DNA from: JAZLFH01 sp045615705
Lineage (GTDB): Bacteria > Bacillota > Clostridia > UMGS1883
Assembly (NCBI GenBank): GCA_045615705.1
Contig: JAZLFH010000004.1
Span: 1 to 7,170 of the forward strand
Length of the DNA stretch: 7,170 nt
Reading direction: 5' to 3'
Of this stretch, positions 1 through 6,325 are shown in pieces. The notes beneath the pieces are model-generated. The model made no database searches, was not told where the DNA came from, and saw only the letters and a program-made list of their open reading frames with translations. The translations under genes were made by a program, and so were the position numbers. Numbering within the stretch: the stretch's first letter is position 1; the number at the start of each line of letters is the position of its first letter.

Positions 1-2265
1 TATTTTTTTTGCATAATTTTCATTTAAAACAGCACCGCCAACCATAACCGGGGTGTCAATTTTTGCTTCTCTTAAAAGTTTTATTGTTTTTTCCATTGAA
101 GAAACAGTTGTTGTCATCAAAGCACTCAGACCGATTAAGGAAACTCTTTTATCTTTTGCCGTTTCCACAATTTTTTCACAAGGTACATCTCTGCCTAAGT
201 CTAAAACACAGAAGCCGTAGTTTTCGAGCATCATTTTAACAATGTTTTTTCCTATATCGTGAATATCGCCTTCCACTGTTGCGATAACGATTATTTTATC
301 GGATTTATCACTTTCTGAGGTCTGCTTTATCTCGTCAAAAGCAGATTTTGCACTATCCGCACTTGCCATCAATTGAGGAAGAAACGATTTTCCGCTTGCA
401 AAATCTTCACCTATGTGGTTTAGTGCGGGAATAATGCTTTCCGTAATTATATCTTCGGCATTTTTTCCTTTTAAAAGTTCACGCATCTTTTCAGCTGATG
501 AGTTTTTAAGTCCTCTTACTATGCAGTCATAAAGCGAAAGGTTACTTTCCGATATCGGAGTTTCCTGATAACCTGTGTATTTTTTTATGTATTCACTGCA
601 ATCTTTGTCTTTTCCCAAAAGCATATTTATTGCAACATCATCAAATTCGCAATACTCACCGCAAGGATTTTTTATCGCACAGTCAAGCCCGTTTTTAATT
701 GCAAGATTTGTAAATGCCTCGTTTGCACAAGCTCTGTTGGGAAGTGCAAACGACACATTTGACACTCCCAAAACTGTTTTTACATTAAGGGTGTCTTTAA
801 TAAGTTTTAATGTGTCAAGAGTAACTTTCGCAGCATTTTGGTCAGAGGCTACTGCCATTGTTAAAGCGTCTATTACTATATTTTTTTTGTCTATGCCGTA
901 TTTTTTTGCGACTTCAACAATCTTTTTTGCAATTTTGAGCCTGCCTTCGGCAGTTTCGGGGATTCCGTTTTCGTCAAGTGTAAGACCTACCACAACACCA
1001 CCGTATTTTTTAACGAGCGGAAGAACACGGCTCAATACTTCTTCTTTTCCGTTTACAGAGTTTACCATAGGTTTTCCGCTGTAAACACGCATGGAAGAAG
1101 AGAGAGCATCTGCGGAGGACGAATCAAGTTGAAGGGGAAGAGTGCAAGCACTTTGAAGTGCTTTAACACAATCGGTAAGCATCTTTGTTTCGTCAATATC
1201 GGGAAGTCCGACATTGACATCAAGAATGTGAGCACCTGCATCCTTTTGTTTAATTGCTTCGTTTATTATATAGTCAATATCATTTCTTATAAGTGCTTCT
1301 TTAAATTTCTTTTTACCCGTAGGGTTAATTCTTTCGCCTATTATTTTAAATTCGTCAAAAATAACGCTTTGAGAGGCGGAGGAAACGACTGTAAAGTCTT
1401 TCTTTGTAACAGGAGAAAGCGAAATATCTTTGCATTCGTCTTTAAGGGCTTTTATATGCTCGGGTGTAGTTCCGCAACAACCACCTAATATGTGAGCACC
1501 TTCTTTTGCAAAAACAGACATTTTTTTCGCAAATTCGTTTGGTGTAACATCGTATGTTACTTTGCCGTCTTTTACGATGGGAAGACCGGCGTTTGGCTGG
1601 ATTATTATTGGAGTAGAGGAGTATTTAAACAAGTCATCTTTAAGTTTTAAAATTTCATCAGGACCAAAGCCGCAGTTTACACCCAAGGCATCAACGCCCA
1701 ATCCTTCAAAAACAGAAATCATGGTAAGTACATCGTTTCCTGTGAGTGTTTTTAAATCACTACCAAATGTCATAGTAGCAATTACGGGAAGATTTGTAGC
1801 CTCTTTTATCGCTAAAATAGCAGACTTTGTTTCCAAAATACTGCTCATTGTTTCAATGATTACAAGGTCAGCACCGGCGTTTTCACCGATTTTAGCCACT
1901 TCGCAAAAAGAATTATATGCATCTTCAAAAGAAAGGTCGCCGATGGGTTCCATTAATTTTCCCGTGGGTCCGATATCGAGTGCTACAAGCGAATTTCCTG
2001 CAACTTTTTTTGCAATTTTTATCGCATTTTCGATATACAAAGGTGCTTTATCGCATTTAATACTGTTTGCACCGAAAGTGTTGGCAGTTATTATATCTGC
2101 ACCTGCATTTATATATTCTTTGTGAATTTCTTCAATTATTTCCGGATGCGTAATATTAAGTTCCTCGGGAATTACACCTTTTGAAACATCATATTTTTGG
2201 AGCATTGTACCCATTGCACCGTCAAAAAATATAACTTTATCAGAGTTGAAAATACTTTTGTCCAT
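1..2265 (-). CDS. metH: Cobalamin-dependent methionine synthase MetH, 3' part beyond the left edge
   Basis: Transfers the methyl group of 5-methyl-tetrahydrofolate through enzyme-bound cobalamin to homocysteine, giving methionine (cytosolic). 755 codons are visible without a stop. The homocysteine domain (about 1-290) starts with DGAMGT (15-20) and carries the expected three zinc cysteines: C198 in GVNCG and C263/C264 in GGCCGT. The pterin-binding domain follows (about 300-560), with GERIN at 310-314 and DVNVG at 349-353. A helical B12 cap comes next, then the cobalamin domain with D667-x-H669-x-x-G672 (H669 is the lower cobalt ligand), SAL at 714-716 and GG at 743-744. The frame is still open at base 1, inside the B12 domain. 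It therefore cannot be seen whether the protein ends soon after, as in the roughly 800-residue clostridial form, or carries the SAM-dependent reactivation domain. The ATG at 2265-2263 is chosen because GAGGTG (2276-2271) precedes it by 5 nt and homology begins at once. It is divergent from metF, its substrate supplier. Confidence 0.96.
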   Translation of the reverse strand, partial: MDKSIFNSDKVIFFDGAMGTMLQKYDVSKGVIPEELNITHPEIIEEIHKEYINAGADIITANTFGANSIKCDKAPLYIENAIKIAKKVAGNSLVALDIGPTGKLMEPIGDLSFEDAYNSFCEVAKIGENAGADLVIIETMSSILETKSAILAIKEATNLPVIATMTFGSDLKTLTGNDVLTMISVFEGLGVDALGVNCGFGPDEILKLKDDLFKYSSTPIIIQPNAGLPIVKDGKVTYDVTPNEFAKKMSVFAKEGAHILGGCCGTTPEHIKALKDECKDISLSPVTKKDFTVVSSASQSVIFDEFKIIGERINPTGKKKFKEALIRNDIDYIINEAIKQKDAGAHILDVNVGLPDIDETKMLTDCVKALQSACTLPLQLDSSSADALSSSMRVYSGKPMVNSVNGKEEVLSRVLPLVKKYGGVVVGLTLDENGIPETAEGRLKIAKKIVEVAKKYGIDKKNIVIDALTMAVASDQNAAKVTLDTLKLIKDTLNVKTVLGVSNVSFALPNRACANEAFTNLAIKNGLDCAIKNPCGEYCEFDDVAINMLLGKDKDCSEYIKKYTGYQETPISESNLSLYDCIVRGLKNSSAEKMRELLKGKNAEDIITESIIPALNHIGEDFASGKSFLPQLMASADSAKSAFDEIKQTSESDKSDKIIVIATVEGDIHDIGKNIVKMMLENYGFCVLDLGRDVPCEKIVETAKDKRVSLIGLSALMTTTVSSMEKTIKLLREAKIDTPVMVGGAVLNENYAKKI

Positions 2266-2282
2266 AAAAACACCTCAACTAT

Positions 2283-2311
2283 ATTATAAATGTCTTGCAA
2301 TTTTTTTGCAA
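2283..2311 (-). promoter_or_regulatory. Predicted sigma-A promoter of metH
   Basis: Reading the minus strand, TTGCAA (2311-2306, -35-like) is followed by exactly 17 nt and then TATAAT (2288-2283, perfect -10). Initiation about 7 nt downstream would fall near 2276, at the edge of the GAGGTG Shine-Dalgarno (2276-2271), giving a leader of only about 11 nt. The core overlaps the metF promoter almost completely, so RNA polymerase should occupy one or the other. The very short leader is the main reason for caution. Confidence 0.7.
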
Positions 2312-2323
2312 GACATTTATAAT
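2295..2323 (+). promoter_or_regulatory. Predicted sigma-A promoter of metF
   Basis: TTGCAA (2295-2300), a 17-nt spacer and a perfect TATAAT (2318-2323) match the consensus layout. Transcription would start near 2330, just before GAGGTG (2332-2337), leaving a leader of about 13 nt. It is the mirror image of the metH promoter, produced by the same inverted repeat. No SAM or cobalamin riboswitch would fit in such a leader, so any methionine control would have to act at the DNA level or from elsewhere. Confidence 0.72.
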
Positions 2324-2331
2324 ACTTAAAA

Positions 2332-2337
2332 GAGGTG
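2332..2337 (+). promoter_or_regulatory. Ribosome-binding site that sets the GTG start of metF
   Basis: GAGGTG lies 5 nt before GTG at 2343, the same motif and spacing as in front of metH. An ATG at 2341 overlaps the GTG but is out of frame and stops after three codons (ATG TGT ACA TAA). An in-frame TTG at 2295 would place the start inside the promoter -35 box and add residues unlike MetF. The GTG is therefore the best start. Confidence 0.85.
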
Positions 2338-2342
2338 ATAAT

Positions 2343-3215
2343 GTGTACATAAGAGACATATTAAACAAAAAAGGAATTTCATTTGAAGTTTTTCCGCCAA
2401 AGAGTGATGCTGATTACTCTACGGTATCAAAAGCAGTTGATACGCTGGCAAAAATGAAAGCGGATTTTATGAGCGTTACTTACGGAGCAGGCGGTGGAAT
2501 AAGAAAAAGCACAGTAAAAATTGCAAGCGAGATTCAAGACAATAACGGAGTTGCGGCTTTGGCACATCTCACTTGCGTTTCTTCTACAAAAGATGAAATA
2601 ATAGCGGTTTTAAACGCTATGAAAGAGGCAAAAATAGAAAACATTCTTGCACTTCGAGGGGATATTCCGGTTGGAAGTGATTTCCCTAATCCCGGACATT
2701 TTAAGTATGCAAGTGATTTAATAACGGAAATTAAAAAGCATGGTGATTTCTGCATAGGCGGTGCGTGTTATCCGGAAGGGCATATTGAATGTGAAAGCAA
2801 AGAAAAAGACCTTGACAATTTAAAAATCAAGGTTTCTTGCGGTGCTGAATATTTAATTTCACAATTATTTTTTGATAATAATCTTTTCTATGATTTTCTC
2901 GAAAAATTAGCACAAAAAGGAATAAATGTTCCTGTTCTTCCGGGGATAATGCCTGTTACGAGCGTAAAACAGATTAAAAGAATGTGCGACCTTTCAGGTT
3001 CAAGCATACCTAAAAAATTAGACGATATACTTAAAAAACACCAAGATGACAAAGAAGCAATAACAAAAGCAGGAATAGAATATGCAGTGCGTCAAATAGA
3101 CGACCTCTTTGAAAATGGAGTAAATCACATACACCTTTACACTATGAACAATCCGTATATTGCGGAAAAAATACTCAAAGATTCAAAAAATCTTCACGAG
3201 ATAAAATTGAATTAA
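2343..3215 (+). CDS. metF: 5,10-methylenetetrahydrofolate reductase MetF
   Basis: Flavoenzyme that reduces 5,10-methylene-tetrahydrofolate to 5-methyl-tetrahydrofolate, the methyl donor used by the divergent MetH. The product is 290 residues, the usual length for the bacterial single-domain form (FAD-bound TIM barrel). Family signatures appear in order: SFEVFPPK at 13-20 (with the catalytic-type Glu15), SVTYGAGG at 44-51, HLTC at 75-78, LRGD at 104-107, GGACYPEGH at 139-147, QLFFD at 174-178 (with the substrate-contacting Gln), PGIMPV at 200-205 and HLYTMN at 264-269. No key residue is missing. Translation starts at GTG 2343. The last 41 bp overlap the end of rnmV on the other strand, and its terminator lies inside rnmV. 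The immediate promoter is the shared inverted repeat upstream. Confidence 0.96.
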   Translation: MYIRDILNKKGISFEVFPPKSDADYSTVSKAVDTLAKMKADFMSVTYGAGGGIRKSTVKIASEIQDNNGVAALAHLTCVSSTKDEIIAVLNAMKEAKIENILALRGDIPVGSDFPNPGHFKYASDLITEIKKHGDFCIGGACYPEGHIECESKEKDLDNLKIKVSCGAEYLISQLFFDNNLFYDFLEKLAQKGINVPVLPGIMPVTSVKQIKRMCDLSGSSIPKKLDDILKKHQDDKEAITKAGIEYAVRQIDDLFENGVNHIHLYTMNNPYIAEKILKDSKNLHEIKLN

Positions 3216-3741
3216 GAGCATCAATTAATGCATTAGTGCTTATGCGAGACGGAAGAGATAACTTTTTTGTAAGTTCATCTCTTCTTTTTTTGCTGTCATT
3301 TTTCCCTATGTACCCTTTATCGAAAAGGTCAATTTTGGTTATCAAGTCTGTATTTTCAGAATCAGATATGGTACAGTTGGCGTTTAAAAGAACTTCTTTT
3401 AAAGTTTCTTCGTCAATGCCTTCAACACCTATTTTGCCTTCCCGGGAGGATTTTTCTTTTCGCTTTTCTTTACCGAATATATCAGGAATATACGCATTTT
3501 TGATGTATTTGTTGTCAATAGAGCCTTTTAGGTAGTTTCTTATAACAAAACCTGCACGGTCAGAATCGGTAAGAATAATAAGACCACGCTTTTTAGCCAT
3601 ATCTCTTAAAAAATTAAGTTTGTCCTTGTCTTTAAAGATTCTGAAACCATCGGTAGAAACAATAAGTGTCTTGCAAACATTTAAAAGACGCTTTTTATCA
3701 TATATTCCTTCAACTACAATAACTTCTTTTAATTCTATCAT
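3175..3741 (-). CDS. rnmV: RNase M5-like Toprim protein (DUF4093 type)
   Basis: 188 residues, close to the usual RNase M5 length. The N-terminal Toprim domain shows VVEGIYD (9-15, catalytic-type E11 and D15) and ILTDSDRAG (56-64, D59 and D61), which together would bind the metal ions used for RNA cleavage. The C-terminal part has the family's YIPDIFGKEKRK region (84-95), GVEG (105-108), and a basic KKRRDELTKKLSLP stretch (151-164) before the NALIDALN helix (170-177). Characterised RNase M5 matures 5S rRNA with help from ribosomal protein L18. Whether this clostridial branch does the same is inferred, and no 5S gene is in view. The ATG sits in an ATGA overlap with the ligA stop and has no Shine-Dalgarno at normal distance, so translation probably depends on reinitiation from ligA. 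The 3' end overlaps metF by 41 bp and encodes the metF terminator on the opposite strand. Confidence 0.85.
   Translation of the reverse strand: MIELKEVIVVEGIYDKKRLLNVCKTLIVSTDGFRIFKDKDKLNFLRDMAKKRGLIILTDSDRAGFVIRNYLKGSIDNKYIKNAYIPDIFGKEKRKEKSSREGKIGVEGIDEETLKEVLLNANCTISDSENTDLITKIDLFDKGYIGKNDSKKRRDELTKKLSLPSRISTNALIDALNSILSREDFLNL
3252..3291 (+). terminator. Rho-independent terminator of metF, inside rnmV
   Basis: Plus-strand stem: 8 bp (3252-3259 with 3277-3284), one bulged C at 3276, then 5 bp (3260-3264 with 3271-3275), closing a 6-nt loop (3265-3270). Seven T follow at once (3285-3291). It starts 36 nt after the metF stop. The minus strand has no T-run after the stem, so it should not stop the rnmV transcript running the other way. 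The same bases encode residues 151-164 of the Toprim protein. Confidence 0.82.
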
Positions 3742-5702
3742 ATCATTTTTAAAAGTTCTTCTTCACTAATAATTGTGATTCCCAAATCTTGTGCTTTTTT
3801 CAGTTTACTTCCGGCACTTTCTCCGGCAAGAACAAAATCTGTCTTTTTGCTGACCGAAGAGGAAACACTTCCTCCGTTATCTTCAATGAGTTTGCTTGCC
3901 TCATCACGGGTCATGTTGGGAAGAGTTCCCGTCAAAACGAACACTTTATTTTCTAAATTTCCGCTTGCTTTTTCGATAAGACAGTTAAAGTTTACTCCCG
4001 CTTTTTTAAGACCGGCCAAAATATCTAAATTATGAGGTTCCGAGAAGAAGTCTTTTATTGATTTGGCACTGATAGTTCCAATATCGTCAATTTTTGATAT
4101 TTCGGTTTCGTCTGCATTAATAAGATTGTCGAGCGATTTAAAATGCATCGAAAGGCTTTTTGCCGCACGCACACCGATATGTCTGATACCAAGTGCGTAC
4201 AAAAGACAAGAGAGGTCGTTTGACTTACTTTTTTCAATTGCATCAATAAGGTTTTGAGCACTTTTATCACCCAATTTTTCAAGTGAAGCCAATTCATCTT
4301 TTTTTAGAGAATATAAATCGGCAGGGGAAGAAATCATCTTTTTATCGAGAAGCTGTTCAATTATGGCATTACCCAAGCCATCAATTTCCATTGCACCTTT
4401 TGAAGCAAAGTGAATTATATTTCTAAAAAGTTGTGCGGGACATTCTCCGCTGCTGCATCGAATGGCGGATTCTCCTTCTTCACGCACGGTTTTTGCACCG
4501 CAAACGGGACAAAACTTTGGCATTTGAAATCTTTTTTCACTGCCAGTTCTTTTTTCTTTAACAACGGATAAAACTTCGGGAATAATATCTCCTGCTTTTT
4601 GGACGATAACAATATCTCCGATTCGTATATCTTTTTCATTAATGTAGTCAATATTGTGAAGTGTTGCCCTTGAAACATCGGTTCCGGCAAGTCTTACGCT
4701 GTCTAATACGGCATTTGGAGTTAAAACGCCCGTCCTTCCGACTTGCACAACAATATCTTTAAGTCTTGTTTCCTTTTTTTCGGGCGGATACTTATAGGCA
4801 ACAGCCCAACGAGGACATTTTGAAGTCGAACCCAAAAATTCTCTTTGTGAGAGGTCATTTACTTTAATAACCGCTCCGTCAATATCAAAATCGAGAGTTC
4901 CTCGTTCTTCTCCGATTTTTAGGACTTCTAAAAAGGCGTCTTCAATATTATCAAATATCTTTCTTGCGGGAATTGTTTTAAATCCCAGTTCTTTTAAAAG
5001 GAGCAAGCCATCACTGTGAGTCTGTACAGAAACACCCTCAATACGCTGAATGTTAAAAACAAAAATATCAAGTCGTCTTGAAGCGGTAATTTTACTGTCT
5101 AACTGTCTTAAACTTCCCGCTGCAGCGTTTCTTGGGTTTTTAAAAGGTTCAAGAGAGTTTTCTTCCTGAATTTTATTTAAATGTTCAAAACTCTTATGAG
5201 GCATAAAAACCTCGCCTCGTACCTCCAAAAAGGGAAGAGGCTTTTTAAGTTTAAGAGGAATATTTAAAATTGTCTTTAAGTTTTCGGTTACATCTTCGCC
5301 GATAACACCGTCTCCACGAGTGGAACCACGCACAAAAACTCCGTCCTTATATTCAAGAGAAACAGAAAGTCCGTCAATTTTAAGTTCCGTAACATAAGAA
5401 ACTTTATCACCAAGAGCAGCTTGTGTTTTGTTTCCAAACTCAATGACTTCCTCTTTTGAAAAGACATCATTAAGACTTTGCATAACAACTTCGTGTGTAA
5501 CAGTTTTAAATCCGTCTAAAATTGCACCGCCAACCCTCTGTGTAGGTGAATCGGGAGTGATTAATTCGGGATGTTCTCTCTCCATTTTTTTAAGTTCACT
5601 CATCAAACAGTCATACTCAAAATCTGAAATTTCGGGTTTGTCGAGAGTGTAGTAAAGGCGAGAGTGATAATTGATTTTTTCACGGAGTTCATCTATATTC
5701 AT
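3738..5702 (-). CDS. ligA: NAD+-dependent DNA ligase LigA
   Basis: Seals nicks in duplex DNA during replication and repair, using NAD+ to adenylate its active lysine. 654 residues, full length for the family. Domain Ia (1 to about 60) has the NAD-binding HSRLYY (13-18) and SDFEYD. The adenylation domain has the nucleophile K108 in ELKIDG (106-111), RGSTRGDG (125-132), VRGEVFM (161-167), NPRNAAAGSLRQLD (189-202) and DGAVIK (275-280). The OB-fold carries VGRTGVLTPNA (321-331). A four-cysteine zinc finger uses C398, C401, C416 and C421. Helix-hairpin-helix repeats span about 425-575, and a BRCT domain closes the protein (582-654, with TGTLP and TDFVLAGESAGSKL). No key residue is missing. The ATG overlaps the stop of the upstream gene as ATGA. 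The nearest purine-rich site, AAGGA (5719-5715), is 12 nt away, farther than ideal, so translational coupling is likely. The stop overlaps the rnmV start in the same way. Confidence 0.98.
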   Translation of the reverse strand: MNIDELREKINYHSRLYYTLDKPEISDFEYDCLMSELKKMEREHPELITPDSPTQRVGGAILDGFKTVTHEVVMQSLNDVFSKEEVIEFGNKTQAALGDKVSYVTELKIDGLSVSLEYKDGVFVRGSTRGDGVIGEDVTENLKTILNIPLKLKKPLPFLEVRGEVFMPHKSFEHLNKIQEENSLEPFKNPRNAAAGSLRQLDSKITASRRLDIFVFNIQRIEGVSVQTHSDGLLLLKELGFKTIPARKIFDNIEDAFLEVLKIGEERGTLDFDIDGAVIKVNDLSQREFLGSTSKCPRWAVAYKYPPEKKETRLKDIVVQVGRTGVLTPNAVLDSVRLAGTDVSRATLHNIDYINEKDIRIGDIVIVQKAGDIIPEVLSVVKEKRTGSEKRFQMPKFCPVCGAKTVREEGESAIRCSSGECPAQLFRNIIHFASKGAMEIDGLGNAIIEQLLDKKMISSPADLYSLKKDELASLEKLGDKSAQNLIDAIEKSKSNDLSCLLYALGIRHIGVRAAKSLSMHFKSLDNLINADETEISKIDDIGTISAKSIKDFFSEPHNLDILAGLKKAGVNFNCLIEKASGNLENKVFVLTGTLPNMTRDEASKLIEDNGGSVSSSVSKKTDFVLAGESAGSKLKKAQDLGITIISEEELLKMI

Positions 5703-6325
5703 ATCTCATTCATATCCTTATCAAGAATTTTCAGCCTTAAATATTCGCAGTCGCCACTATCAAAGTTTTTTATGTATTTATTCATCGCAGAAATTACGGT
5801 ATCCGGCTTTAAGTTTCTGACGCTTCCTGCGGAAAGAGTGAAAAGCATTGAGTTATCAACGATTTTTATATCAATAATATCATCTCTTATTTCGGTTTCT
5901 TTTATACCGCTCTTTGTTTTTTTAGGAATAATAATGCTCTTTTTTGATAAAAAATCATCAATTGATACAGGCATTTTCTCAGGAGTAACTTTATAAACCG
6001 CAAAAGATATGTCTTTTATTTTCCCTGTATGCTCATATGCTTTGAAGAATTCAAGTCCTTTCGGTGCGTTTTCATTTAATGCATTTAAAATAAACTCTTC
6101 CGAAAGATTAGTTTCAAAAGCAATATCAACTATTTCGCACTCACTTGTGTAAAAAGTGGGGAGAGGCAGAGGAAAACTGAGAACGGGATGCGGATTAAAA
6201 CCTTCCGAATAGGAAACGGGAAGCGAGGCTCTTCGCATTGTTCGGTTTAAAGAACGCATAAAGTCGAGATGTGAAATATATTTTAGTCTGTCAAGTTTTT
6301 TGTATCTGACATAATACTTAACCAC
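5699..6325 (-). CDS. TIGR03936 / DUF2344 family radical SAM-associated protein
   Basis: 208 residues, normal for this family of unknown biochemical role, which is usually encoded next to or fused with a TIGR03960 radical SAM protein. Visible signatures are RYKKLDRLKYISHLD (7-21), the basic helix SLNRTMRR (25-32), the YSEGFNPHP loop (39-47), the FPLPLP segment (51-56), SECEIVDI (61-68) and SVRNLKPD (168-175). There is no signal peptide or membrane segment, so it should be cytosolic. The start is GTG at 6325, 8 nt after AGGAGG (6339-6334). An ATG overlapping it at 6327 is out of frame and soon stops. It overlaps the upstream radical SAM gene by 8 nt and ligA by the ATGA motif. Family assignment is confident; function is not known. 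Confidence 0.9.
   Translation of the reverse strand: MVKYYVRYKKLDRLKYISHLDFMRSLNRTMRRASLPVSYSEGFNPHPVLSFPLPLPTFYTSECEIVDIAFETNLSEEFILNALNENAPKGLEFFKAYEHTGKIKDISFAVYKVTPEKMPVSIDDFLSKKSIIIPKKTKSGIKETEIRDDIIDIKIVDNSMLFTLSAGSVRNLKPDTVISAMNKYIKNFDSGDCEYLRLKILDKDMNEI

Larger units (their letters stand above)
2282..2324. repeat. Perfect 19-bp inverted repeat between metH and metF
   Basis: The left arm TATTATAAATGTCTTGCAA (2282-2300) is the exact reverse complement of the right arm (2306-2324), with five T between them (2301-2305). It fills most of the 77-bp gap between the two start codons. Each arm holds a TATAAT box and a TTGCAA box, so the symmetry creates a promoter on each strand. It is not a Rho-independent terminator, because neither strand has a T-run directly after the stem. 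It could also serve as a binding site for a dimeric regulator, or form a hairpin in any read-through transcript. The repeat is certain; its role is inferred. Confidence 0.95.

Noticed and set aside
575..2125. Long plus-strand open frames opposite metH (575-1084, 1129-1488, 1562-2125)
   Set aside because: They are antisense to a gene with complete family motifs, have no domain signature of their own, and look like reverse readings of metH codons.
2295..2342. An upstream TTG start for metF giving 306 residues
   Set aside because: It would begin in the -35 box of the predicted promoter. The extra 16 residues do not resemble MetF, and the GTG at 2343 has the Shine-Dalgarno.
2266..2342. SAM, T-box or cobalamin riboswitch in front of metH or metF
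   Set aside because: The gap is far too short and the bases are accounted for by the inverted repeat and two ribosome-binding sites.
3163..3194. Possible minus-strand terminator for rnmV (6-bp stem 3178-3183/3189-3194, T-run 3171-3166)
   Set aside because: The stem is short and almost all A-T, overlaps the stop region, and is separated from the T-run by 6 nt. It is too weak to call.
3383..3403. 21-nt palindrome TTTAAAAGAA-C-TTCTTTTAAA inside rnmV
   Set aside because: The arms are perfect but it has no T-run and only a one-base centre. It is explained by the LKEVLLN codons (CTT/TTA/AAA/GAA use).
3236..5652. Open frames inside ligA and rnmV on other frames (3236-3535, 3775-4035, 4055-4297, 4415-4690, 5288-5488, 5428-5652)
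   Set aside because: All lie within confidently identified genes, lack ribosome-binding sites and recognisable domains.
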